This document shows positions 34,472 to 42,447 of a DNA stretch of 64,000 nt, piece after piece. The position numbers and the translations under genes were made by a program. Within the stretch, counting starts at the first letter, position 1, and each line of letters opens with the position of its first letter. The notes below the pieces were generated by a model. The model was not told the origin of the DNA. It made no database searches and saw only the letters and a list, made by a program, of their open reading frames with translations. The stretch is from Candidatus Aminicenantota bacterium (GTDB lineage: Bacteria; Acidobacteriota; Aminicenantia; Aminicenantales; Aminicenantaceae), in assembly GCA_020344415.1 (NCBI GenBank), contig CP070825.1, positions 228,235 through 292,234 on the forward strand. The letters run 5' to 3'.

Positions 34472-35182
34472 ATGAAGCTTGCTATCAACGTGGATCATAT
34501 TGCAACCATAAGAGAGGCGCGGAAGAGCAATGAGCCCGAACCCGTGCTTGCAGCTCTGCTAGCAGAACAAGCAGGGGCTGATGGGATCGTTTGCCACATA
34601 AGAGGCGATAGACGCCATATCAAAGTGCGGGATTTGTTACTGTTCAGACAAGTTGTCAAAACGAAACTCAATGTAGAAATGGCTGCAACAGAAGATATGA
34701 AGAAAATAGCCCTGGATATTAAGCCAGATATCGTCTCGCTGGTCCCTGAGCGGGAGGAAGAATTGACTACAGAAGGAGGCCTGGATGTCATTTCAAATGA
34801 ACAGCATCTCGCTCCACATATTCAAGAGCTAAAAAATGCAGGAATAAGAGTCAGCATCTTTGTCGATCCAGATCTCAAACAAATCGAAGCCTGCCACAAG
34901 GTCGGTGTTGACTTGATCGAAATTAACACAGGGAAATACGCTGACTTGAAACCAGGAAAGGAACGAGATGAGGCACTGGATGAGATTAAAAAAGCAGCCG
35001 ATTTCGGATACAAATTGGGTCTGGAGATTCACGCTGGCCACGGACTGGATTATAGAAATGTCCGACCAGTTGCAGCAATTCCAGAAATCACAGAATTCAG
35101 CATCGGCTTCTCCATCGTGGCTCGAGCGGCTATTGTAGGAATAGAAGAGGCTGTTAAAGAAATGATAGTCCTCATTGAATAG
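34472..35182 (+). CDS. pdxJ: pyridoxine 5'-phosphate synthase
   Basis: A 236-residue TIM barrel, full length. Signatures: KLAINVDHIATIREAR, GADGIVCHIRGDRRHI, NVEMAATEDM, DLIEINTGKYAD and the HAGHGLDYRNV phosphate site. It forms PNP from 1-deoxyxylulose 5-phosphate and 3-amino-1-phosphohydroxyacetone. A strong site (AGGAGGGAG) precedes the ATG. It closes the ftsH-to-pdxJ block. Confidence 0.96.
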   Translation: MKLAINVDHIATIREARKSNEPEPVLAALLAEQAGADGIVCHIRGDRRHIKVRDLLLFRQVVKTKLNVEMAATEDMKKIALDIKPDIVSLVPEREEELTTEGGLDVISNEQHLAPHIQELKNAGIRVSIFVDPDLKQIEACHKVGVDLIEINTGKYADLKPGKERDEALDEIKKAADFGYKLGLEIHAGHGLDYRNVRPVAAIPEITEFSIGFSIVARAAIVGIEEAVKEMIVLIE

Positions 35183-35220
35183 GAAGCATCTTTTTTTTCT
35201 GATGGCTAAACTCATTTTAT

Positions 35221-35332
35221 GGATGGGTCCTGTCACGGGGTGCTCCCCCGTCCGTCCTCGCTCCCCCCATCCCCCCGTGGGGAACCCCTTCCGCTGCGGG
35301 CGTTGCGGGGGAGCACCCCGTGCCACCCATCC
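35221..35332. repeat. GC-rich element with 17-bp inverted core and 8-bp outer arms
   Basis: CACGGGGTGCTCCCCCG (35234-35250) is the exact reverse complement of 35306-35322, and outer GGATGGGT/ACCCATCC pair at 35221-35228 and 35325-35332. The whole unit is strikingly GC-rich against its surroundings. No gene is encoded in it. It sits between pdxJ and the hydrolase gene. Confidence 0.75.
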
Positions 35333-35423
35333 TCTCTTAAAATGATATCGCCATAATCACGGAAAAAAAGATGCTTACATTAAAAATTGCATGATGGAAA
35401 TCTAGGATATAGGAGTGGCAGTC

Positions 35424-36650
35424 ATGGATATCAGAATAAATCTCAATCGATTGAAAGAGGATATTGAATCTCTTTCCCAAATCGGGCGTGACCCTAACGG
35501 AGGAATAACGCGGCCTTCTTTTAGCCGCGCTGACCTTGAGGCGCGCGAATGGCTCAAAGAGAAAATAAAAGCCGTGGGTCTCTCCCTCCGCCAGGATGGA
35601 GCAGGGAACATCTTCGGTCGCACGGATGGTGAAGGGAAAACGATCATGGCGGGCTCTCATATTGACACTGTTATTAATGGCGGAATGTTTGACGGCTCAG
35701 TGGGTGTCCTTTCGGCACTCGAGTGCCTAAGGAGAATAAAAGAAGAAGAGCTCGAAGTTTCCAAGCCTTTGGAAGTGGCTGCATTTACTGACGAAGAAGG
35801 AAATTTAGTAGGTGACTTCCTGGGAAGTCGCGCTTTCTTAGGTCAGGTGAAAAGAGAAATTTTGGAAAAGGGTATCACTCAATTCGGGACACCGTTCGAA
35901 AAGATTCTAGAAGGAACTGAATTTACTTACGATACGATCATGAGTGCCCATGAGCATAGGCCGGATATCGAAGCTTTTCTAGAAATCCATATCGAACAAG
36001 GTCCTGTGCTGGAGACAGAAAATAAACCGATTGGAATCGTGGATTGTATCGCAGGGAAGAACTACAGATGGTGTTCCTTTCTAGGAAGGACAAGCCATGC
36101 GGGTACTACTCCCCTTGAACTCCGTCATGATGCCTTTCTTGGCCTTGCGGATTTTGCTCTAAAGAGCACCCAGCATGTGGCCACAAAGCATTATGGAAAT
36201 ATGGTGACTGTAGGAAAAATCGATGTGATGCCCGGAGCCTTCAACATCGTTCCTGGTCAGGCTGATTTCTCTTTTGAATTCAGGAGCACATCCAAGGAAA
36301 CTCTCGAGGAGCTGGAAAAGTATTTCCTGGCTCTTGCTGAGGATATTGCTTCCACCCGGGGGCTCAAATTCACTTCGAAGATCCTGGATAAAACAGATCC
36401 TGTAAATACATCTCCTAGAATCATCGATTTAATAAAAGAAGAATGCCAAAAGCTCGGATACCCATCCATTGTCCTCCCCAGCGGGGCAGGTCATGACTCT
36501 CAGGTTATTGCGAGTATTGCAGAAGTGGGGATGATATTCATCCCTTCGATTGATGGAATCAGTCATTCCCCCCTGGAGCAGATCAAATGGGAGGATTTAG
36601 AAAAAGGAGCGAATTTGCTGCTCCAGGTGATTATGAGGCTAGCCACCTAA
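35424..36650 (+). CDS. M20-family Zn-dependent amidohydrolase (hydantoinase/carbamoylase type)
   Basis: About 408 residues from the ATG at 35424, with AGGAG 8 bases ahead; a GTG at 35415 overlaps that site. Metal and catalytic motifs: GSHIDTVINGGMFDGSVGV, TDEEGNLVGDFLGSRAF, EIHIEQGPVLE and SGAGHDSQVI. Family members are allantoate amidohydrolase, ureidoglycolate hydrolase and N-carbamoyl-amino acid amidohydrolase. They cleave ureido or carbamoyl groups. The precise substrate is open. It is not in an obvious operon. Confidence 0.9.
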   Translation: MDIRINLNRLKEDIESLSQIGRDPNGGITRPSFSRADLEAREWLKEKIKAVGLSLRQDGAGNIFGRTDGEGKTIMAGSHIDTVINGGMFDGSVGVLSALECLRRIKEEELEVSKPLEVAAFTDEEGNLVGDFLGSRAFLGQVKREILEKGITQFGTPFEKILEGTEFTYDTIMSAHEHRPDIEAFLEIHIEQGPVLETENKPIGIVDCIAGKNYRWCSFLGRTSHAGTTPLELRHDAFLGLADFALKSTQHVATKHYGNMVTVGKIDVMPGAFNIVPGQADFSFEFRSTSKETLEELEKYFLALAEDIASTRGLKFTSKILDKTDPVNTSPRIIDLIKEECQKLGYPSIVLPSGAGHDSQVIASIAEVGMIFIPSIDGISHSPLEQIKWEDLEKGANLLLQVIMRLAT

Positions 36651-36665
36651 CATCTGGTTTGCTTT

Positions 36666-37094
36666 TTATTCAATAAGATCATCCAATTGAGGGCGATAGC
36701 TCCGTTCCTTTTTCTTCTGAGATTGCTTCCTTTTCTCCTCAAGCATTTTGAGTTTTGCCCTCTTAGAGCGCTTCCTTTTCTGGCGGCGTATTTTTTCTAT
36801 CTTCTGCTGCTCTTCACTTTCTTTCCCAAGAATCATTTTTTCGATTTTATCTGTCAGAATTTTCCTAGCAAGATACCTGTTTATTGACTGGTATCTCTCC
36901 CTTTGGCATTTGACCTCTATCTTTGTGGGAAGATGCTGTAGATAAACACAGGTCGATGTTTTATTTACTTTCTGACCGCCTTTGCCGCTAGAACGGATAA
37001 ACTTCTCCACAATATCTTTCTCAGAAATACCCAGGCTCTCCATTCTCTTGCGGAGTGCTTCTTCTTTTTCCCGGGTCACTCCAAAAGTAACCAT
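36666..37094 (-). CDS. GGQ-domain release-factor-like protein
   Basis: A 142-residue protein with a class I release-factor catalytic domain and no codon-recognition domains. The GGQ loop is SSGKGGQKVNKTSTCV (about 50-65). The C terminus is a long basic helix (RRQKRKRSKRAKLKML), like those of ArfB/YaeJ and of RF-H and C12orf65 that enter the ribosome. A likely role is rescue of stalled ribosomes by peptidyl-tRNA hydrolysis. The name is uncertain between these groups. Confidence 0.88.
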   Translation of the reverse strand: MVTFGVTREKEEALRKRMESLGISEKDIVEKFIRSSGKGGQKVNKTSTCVYLQHLPTKIEVKCQRERYQSINRYLARKILTDKIEKMILGKESEEQQKIEKIRRQKRKRSKRAKLKMLEEKRKQSQKKKERSYRPQLDDLIE

Positions 37095-37125
37095 TTTTTC
37101 ACCGCCCCAATATAATACAGAAAAC

Positions 37126-37153
37126 GGGGTCGCGTCTCAACATTTGACATTTA
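37126..37153. repeat. dispersed AACATTTGACA motif, copy 2
   Basis: It runs GGGGTCGCGTCTCAAC then ATTTGACATTTA and matches 2752-2780. The GGGGTCGCG end is like the ends of REP-type elements. It lies in the gap 37095-37418 together with the structured element at 37245. Confidence 0.45.
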
Positions 37154-37244
37154 TGTTTATTAATAATAACAGGGGCCATCCTTTTAGAGATTCTGTCCTA
37201 AAAAATCCAGCCATCTATGGGAGAAGGTAAGTAATATATATGGG

Positions 37245-37318
37245 AAGCGTCTCCAAATCCGTGATGCAGTAAGAATCAGCTTGCCTGATTGCTTTTGAAA
37301 CTATCACGGAAGATGCTT
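37245..37318. other. long imperfect hairpin (candidate structured RNA or palindrome)
   Basis: Three nested stems: AAGCGTCT (37245-37252) with AGATGCTT (37311-37318), one G-U; CCGTGAT (37259-37265) with ATCACGG (37303-37309); and AAGAATCAG (37271-37279) with CTGATTGCTT (37285-37294, one bulge). It lies about 100 bases ahead of the M14 peptidase start, between divergent genes. Confidence 0.45.
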
Positions 37319-37418
37319 ACATATGTATGCGTTTTATTGACTGGAGAATCAAATTCATATAAACTCTTAAATCTTTTATCAAGCTATTTCTAACTTATCC
37401 CAAAAAAGGAAAAACAAC

Positions 37419-39074
37419 ATGAAAAGAGAGAGAAAAATTTTTCTTGGTCATCTATCATTCATTATCATGCTGTTTCTCGTAACTCCCTGCTTTGCTTTAA
37501 CAGAAAAAAAACCTTTAACCGTAGCTGAATCAAGCCAATTCACAGCAACTTCGCGATACACCGATGTCCTTTCGTTCATAAGAGCGCTTCAGCGGCAGAG
37601 TTCTATCATAAGGGTTGAGACTCTCTGCGTAAGCACAGAAGAAAGAGCAGTCCCTCTTCTTGTCATAGGCCAACCTATCCCCTCTTTTCCCCAATCACTA
37701 AAACGCGACAAGAGAGCGGTCGTATACATACAGGCCAACATCCATGCTGGTGAAGTCGAGGGAAAAGAAGCCTCTCTCATGCTCGCCAGAGATATTCTGC
37801 TACAAGACAATCCTCCTTTTCTTGATAAACTTGTAATACTCATTGCTCCTATCTTCAATGCGGACGGCAATGAGAAAATTAGCCCTGCAAACAGACGCAA
37901 TCAGACGGGACCCGAAAAAGGAGTGGGCGTCCGCTATAACGGTCAAAACCTCGACTTGAACCGCGACGGAATGAAGTTGGAAAGCCCAGAAGCTCAAGGC
38001 TTAGTCCGCAATGTTCTGAGGCGCTGGGACCCTATGCTAGTAGTTGACTGTCACACCACTAACGGATCTCCCCACGAAGAGCCTGTCACCTATACATGGG
38101 GATTCAATCCCAACGGCGACATCCCCATAATTGAGTACATGAGAAAAAAAATGATGCCCGCGGTCCAAAAGACTCTTCGGGAAAAGCACCATGTCCTCTC
38201 CATTCCCTACGGGAACTTTATGGACTTTGCAAATCCAGAAAAAGGATGGCGGCCTGCTGGTCCGCAACCGCGTTATCTCACCAACTACATCGGTCTGAGG
38301 AACCGCTTAGCCATTCTGAATGAAAATTATGCCTATGCAGATTATAAAACAAGAGTATGGGGCTGTTTCTATCTTCTCCTTTCAATTCTGGAATATTGCT
38401 ATGACAACAAAGACGAAATTATGCAGCTAATCAGTAAAGCAGATGAAAAGGCAATCCTGAGAGGAATGAATCCTTCGGAAAACGATCTCTTCGCTGTTGA
38501 ATACGATCTTATGCCTCTCAAAGAGAATATCACCATTCGAGGATGGGAAATGGAAGTCACTCCGAGAGAAAAAGGCCGGCCGCGGGTAAAAAGGACTGAT
38601 AAAAAAAAGACCTACTCTGTCCCCTATTTTGTTGATTATGTCCCTAAACGATCCATCCGATTTCCCTTTGCCTATCTTATCCCGGTATCAATACCCAAAA
38701 TTCAAACAAAACTCCTCCAGCACGGAATAATAGTAGAAAAGCTCGCAGAATCTTCTACAGTAGAAGTAGAGGCTTTCAAAATAGAAGAAATCAAGGGGGC
38801 AGAAAGACTCTATCAGGGACACCGTATGAATTCGGTAAAAGGAGAATATGTCCTGGAGAAAAAGAAATTCCCGGAAGGAACACTGTATATAGCAACAGCC
38901 CAGCCTCTCGGCAGTTTAGCAGCCTACCTGCTCGAGCCGGAAAGTGATGACGGACTACTCGTCTGGAACTTTTTTGACCGCTATCTAGTTCCCCAGTGGC
39001 GTCGCGAGCCTCAAATATATCCTGTCTATAGGTTATTGAAACCAATAAACTTTGTTAAAATAAAATTAGAGTAG
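37419..39074 (+). CDS. secreted M14-family zinc carboxypeptidase
   Basis: A 551-residue protein with a signal peptide (FLGHLSFIIMLFLVTPCFA). The M14 zinc site is visible: NIHAGEVEGKEA (HxxE) and the later His in VVDCHTTNGSPH. The substrate-binding NLDLNRDGMK lies between them. Residues ~370-551 form an added domain, giving a protein longer than simple carboxypeptidases, as in the group near Drosophila- or Aminicenantes-type M14 proteins with DUF2817-like context. It cleaves C-terminal residues from peptides, probably outside the inner membrane. It is convergent with the EIIA fusion gene. Confidence 0.88.
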   Translation: MKRERKIFLGHLSFIIMLFLVTPCFALTEKKPLTVAESSQFTATSRYTDVLSFIRALQRQSSIIRVETLCVSTEERAVPLLVIGQPIPSFPQSLKRDKRAVVYIQANIHAGEVEGKEASLMLARDILLQDNPPFLDKLVILIAPIFNADGNEKISPANRRNQTGPEKGVGVRYNGQNLDLNRDGMKLESPEAQGLVRNVLRRWDPMLVVDCHTTNGSPHEEPVTYTWGFNPNGDIPIIEYMRKKMMPAVQKTLREKHHVLSIPYGNFMDFANPEKGWRPAGPQPRYLTNYIGLRNRLAILNENYAYADYKTRVWGCFYLLLSILEYCYDNKDEIMQLISKADEKAILRGMNPSENDLFAVEYDLMPLKENITIRGWEMEVTPREKGRPRVKRTDKKKTYSVPYFVDYVPKRSIRFPFAYLIPVSIPKIQTKLLQHGIIVEKLAESSTVEVEAFKIEEIKGAERLYQGHRMNSVKGEYVLEKKKFPEGTLYIATAQPLGSLAAYLLEPESDDGLLVWNFFDRYLVPQWRREPQIYPVYRLLKPINFVKIKLE

Positions 39075-39896
39075 TTATTTCTTTTTTTTCTTTGCGGCTA
39101 CCAAGAATTTTCCGCAGTTTTCACAGATATAAATATCGTTGCTCCCTTCGATGGCTGCGCTCATTCCAGTAGCTATATTGATGTTACAGCCCTGACAAGC
39201 ACCGCCTTCTACCTCAGCAACAGCAAATCCATATCTGTTCACTAGCCTATCGAATCGATCTACCAAGACCTCGTCGAGTTCTTCTCGAATCAAATCAGCG
39301 TGTTTCCTGAGGTCTTTCAGTTGTTCTTTTTTTGCCTTTCTCTTCTTGACCTCGATTTTCTGAAGCTTCATGAGGAGGCTGGCCCGGCTGATAATCTTAT
39401 CTTCTCGAGGAAGAGTGAGCTCAATTTCTGAAAGGATATTAAAAAGATCTGATTTATTTTTGGCGCTAAAGAGCCTGTTTCTGAACCCTGACTTACTTAA
39501 ATACTGGGCCAATCCTGCAAACAGATGATTAAAAAGACCTGGAATAGAAGGATTCCAAATAATGAGAATTACGAGATGAACCTTTTTATTATCGATGGCA
39601 TCAAAGTCAATGCCGCCTTTTGACCTCCCCACTCCGATAGATAAATCACCGCCTGTATCTACTCGGGCATGTGGCAGAGCGACATTATGTCCAATTGCGG
39701 TCGACTCTAGACGTTCTCTATCGATAACTCTGGTTAAGAGGAGTTTCTTATTTTTTACAAGCTTTTGTTTGATTAAAATATCAAGAATTTCCTCAATGGC
39801 CTGTACCTTGTCCTTGGCCTTTAGGTTAAAAGCCACCTGGGAAGGTTTTAGATAATCGGAAAAATTGGATTTCTTGAGGAGACTTTTCTTCTCCAT
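39075..39896 (-). CDS. fusion of PTS EIIA (fructose type) and zinc-ribbon domain
   Basis: A 273-residue protein with two unrelated modules. Residues ~15-160 are an EIIA-Fru/Ntr domain with the phosphorylatable His76 in NVALPHARVD. Residues ~165-225 are a charged coiled coil. Residues ~230-265 are a C4 zinc ribbon with Cys at 234, 237, 258 and 261 (GACQGC and ICENCG), like the zf-RING_7/DUF164 family. PTS permease parts or HPr are not in the window, so it may be a PtsN-like regulator with a nucleic-acid- or protein-binding tail. The join is in frame without a gap. Confidence 0.85.
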   Translation of the reverse strand: MEKKSLLKKSNFSDYLKPSQVAFNLKAKDKVQAIEEILDILIKQKLVKNKKLLLTRVIDRERLESTAIGHNVALPHARVDTGGDLSIGVGRSKGGIDFDAIDNKKVHLVILIIWNPSIPGLFNHLFAGLAQYLSKSGFRNRLFSAKNKSDLFNILSEIELTLPREDKIISRASLLMKLQKIEVKKRKAKKEQLKDLRKHADLIREELDEVLVDRFDRLVNRYGFAVAEVEGGACQGCNINIATGMSAAIEGSNDIYICENCGKFLVAAKKKKK

Positions 39897-40091
39897 TTGG
39901 AATTTATTTTAACACAAAAGTTATTTGGTAAAAAGCACAAAAGCCTAAATTATTCATAAAAATTTTTTCTATACATAATCTAACAAGTCTTTCTTCTGAA
40001 AGAATTTGTCTCCCTGAATTACAGAAGATGTCCCGCCTCTGAAAAAAGCCGGGTGATCCATCCGCCTATCTAATGATCTCAACAGTTCCCT

Positions 40092-41024
40092 TCAAATTCC
40101 TCTAGATGAATCATCTGTTTCCCTATAATCAGAGGCCAATATGTAGGTTTCCTCAATGCCTTTGACGCGCGTCGCCTTGGTTGCCAGCAAAAGGCCAAAG
40201 GAAGCAGACTCAAAGGGATCTTTCCCTTCAGCCAGCTTCAATACCGTTCCCGCGCAAAAGACATCGCCGCATCCTGTAGTATCAACGACTTCATCTACAT
40301 CGGCAGAAGGGATCTTTTTTGATTCATCCGGTGCTACCACCAAAATACCATCTTTTCCCCTGGTAATAAAAACAGCCTTTACGCCTGATTCCAGAGCCAC
40401 ATCCCCAAAATTGTGCAACTCAGTCTCTGATGGCTTGCGCTGTGGATGACCGAGCATTGAAGCCACTTCTTTTTCATTTGCCTGTAAGAAGCAAACGCCT
40501 GCGGCCCACTCTTTCCATTCTGGCAAAGGGAGATACTTTCTTGGTGTATTGAGCTCTTTTGCTAGAGCCAAAGAATGGATATCAATCCAGATAGGACAGC
40601 TCGCAGCCTCGACTAGCTTTTGCCAATCTTTAAGCTCGATGTCAAAACCGGAATTCAAAACCAGTAAAAGCATTCCAAGCTCAGATATGTTCTCAACGAT
40701 CTTATCGGGATTAAGAGGAGGAACAACAGATTTTAATGTTTCCACCCTCTCTCCTCTCTCTGGATAGAAAAGTTGAACCTGATTGCCGCAGCCGGGAACA
40801 TCAATGATTCCTTCTCTCCGGAGGGTTGGCCAGTTTTTTATAATCTTCTCCACATCAGGAAGCAATTCTTCGCCAAGATTCGCATAAAGGGTCACTTTCT
40901 TTCCGAGGCCACAAAGGGCTGCAGCTTGATAAAGAACTCCTCCCACTCCTTCCGAGGATATCCCAGATTCAGATGTAATAAAATCGTACGTTATTGTCCC
41001 GATAAGACCAAAGTTTAAATTCAC
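40092..41024 (-). CDS. PfkB/ribokinase-family carbohydrate kinase
   Basis: A 310-residue kinase. The C-terminal PfkB signature with the catalytic Asp is DTTGCGDVFCAGTVLKL. The N-terminal half has GGVLYQAAALCGLGKKVTLYANLG. Family enzymes phosphorylate sugars, nucleosides or sugar acids. It differs from ribokinase in many residues, so the substrate is unknown. The divergent Fe-alcohol dehydrogenase gene starts 151 bases away and might form a catabolic set with it and the LarA homologue. Confidence 0.88.
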   Translation of the reverse strand: MNLNFGLIGTITYDFITSESGISSEGVGGVLYQAAALCGLGKKVTLYANLGEELLPDVEKIIKNWPTLRREGIIDVPGCGNQVQLFYPERGERVETLKSVVPPLNPDKIVENISELGMLLLVLNSGFDIELKDWQKLVEAASCPIWIDIHSLALAKELNTPRKYLPLPEWKEWAAGVCFLQANEKEVASMLGHPQRKPSETELHNFGDVALESGVKAVFITRGKDGILVVAPDESKKIPSADVDEVVDTTGCGDVFCAGTVLKLAEGKDPFESASFGLLLATKATRVKGIEETYILASDYRETDDSSRGI

Positions 41025-41174
41025 CTACCCTGCCTTTAATAACTCCCAGTAATAAAAATTGCCGTTTTCGATAATTCTTATAACTTTCTGTTAGATTGTA
41101 TCTCTGATTTTACGTTTTTCAATGTATTTATGATATATTATTGCACAAGGAATATAAAAGGATAAAACAAAGCT

Positions 41175-42443
41175 ATGGAAGAGCTAAAGGAAAAGGCAAG
41201 AGAGCTGATTGATGAATTCAAGGGCTCAAACTACATATACGGAATCGACTGTCTGGAGAGATCGGGTAAACTGGCAGCGGCTTTTGGAAGAAAAATCTTA
41301 CTTATGACCAATCTTCAAAACCGCGATAAACAGAACTTCGAAAAGATAGTTGATTCTCTTTCTCATTCTGGTCTCGAAATAATCGGACCTATCAAATCTT
41401 CTCGGCCAAATTCGCCCAAAGAAGATGTCTTGAAGCTAAAAAAGGAAATTCTCGAAGCCGGTGCCGATTGTGTGATCGTTGCATCAGGTGGCTCAGGAAT
41501 TGATGCTGCAAAAGCAGCCTGTGTCTTGGCCGCTCTCGGCGGTGACATCGAAGATTACTTCGGCGTCGGAAAGGTAAGCGAGAGACTCGGCGAGCTGGGG
41601 AAGAATCTTCTGCCCTGTATCGCCATCCAGACAGCATCAAGCTCTGCAGCTCATCTCACTAAATACTCCAACATCACAGATTTAGAGGACTATCAAAAAA
41701 AACTCATCATCGATGAGGCGATTGTTCCGCCCGCGGCTTTCTTTGATTACAGTCTGACAAAATCCATGTCAGCCTCTTTCACTTCTGACGGCGCTTTCGA
41801 TGGTCTCGCTCACTCACTGGAAGGGTACTACGGTGCAGGTTCTGAATCATTCCAAAAAATTCAGGAAATCGCGTTGACCGGGATTGAACTCATCGTTGCT
41901 TCCATAGAAAAAGCAGTGAATAAACCGTCTGATATGGAAGCAAGGGAAGCTCTCGGCCTTGCGACTGACCTAGGTGGATATTCCATCATGGTAGGGGGAA
42001 CGAATGGTGCCCATCTTACGAGTTTTTCTTTGGTGGATATTCTAAGTCATGGTCGAGCCTGTGCCCTGCTGAATCCTTATTACACAGTATTTTTTGCCCC
42101 AGCCATCCAAGAACAGCTTAAACAGCTGGCTGGACTTTTTTTTAAACACAACTTAGTGGAAAGAAACTCCCTCAACCTTAGTGGTAGGGATCTAGGTCTC
42201 GCAGTAGCCAAAGCATTGAGCAACCTGGGAAAGCGAGTGGGCATCCCAACAACTCTAGGAGAAATTAGTGGCATGAGTAAAGCCCATATAAATAAAGCAC
42301 TTGAAGCCGCAAAGAATCCACAGCTTGAATCAAAACTCAAGAATATGCCCATCCCTCTATCGCCTGATATGATAGACCACTACATGAAGCCTGTACTCGA
42401 AGCAGCGCTGGAGGGGGACTTCAGCCTCATAAAAACTATTTAA
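41175..42443 (+). CDS. iron-containing alcohol dehydrogenase family protein
   Basis: A 422-residue type III alcohol dehydrogenase-fold enzyme. The dinucleotide-binding loop reads VASGGSGIDAAKAA. Iron ligands are present: Asp and His in SDGAFDGLAHSLEGYYG, and two His in GAHLTSFSLVDILSHG. Activity could be on alcohols, glycerol-1-phosphate or a sugar-derived carbonyl. The LarA homologue starts 4 bases after its stop, so they are co-transcribed and likely act in one pathway. Confidence 0.9.
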   Translation: MEELKEKARELIDEFKGSNYIYGIDCLERSGKLAAAFGRKILLMTNLQNRDKQNFEKIVDSLSHSGLEIIGPIKSSRPNSPKEDVLKLKKEILEAGADCVIVASGGSGIDAAKAACVLAALGGDIEDYFGVGKVSERLGELGKNLLPCIAIQTASSSAAHLTKYSNITDLEDYQKKLIIDEAIVPPAAFFDYSLTKSMSASFTSDGAFDGLAHSLEGYYGAGSESFQKIQEIALTGIELIVASIEKAVNKPSDMEAREALGLATDLGGYSIMVGGTNGAHLTSFSLVDILSHGRACALLNPYYTVFFAPAIQEQLKQLAGLFFKHNLVERNSLNLSGRDLGLAVAKALSNLGKRVGIPTTLGEISGMSKAHINKALEAAKNPQLESKLKNMPIPLSPDMIDHYMKPVLEAALEGDFSLIKTI

Positions 42444-42447
42444 AAAA

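Noticed and set aside
37095..37418. Riboswitch call for the nested hairpin
   Set aside because: The pairing is clear but no known riboswitch core is recognisable, so it is listed only as a structured element.
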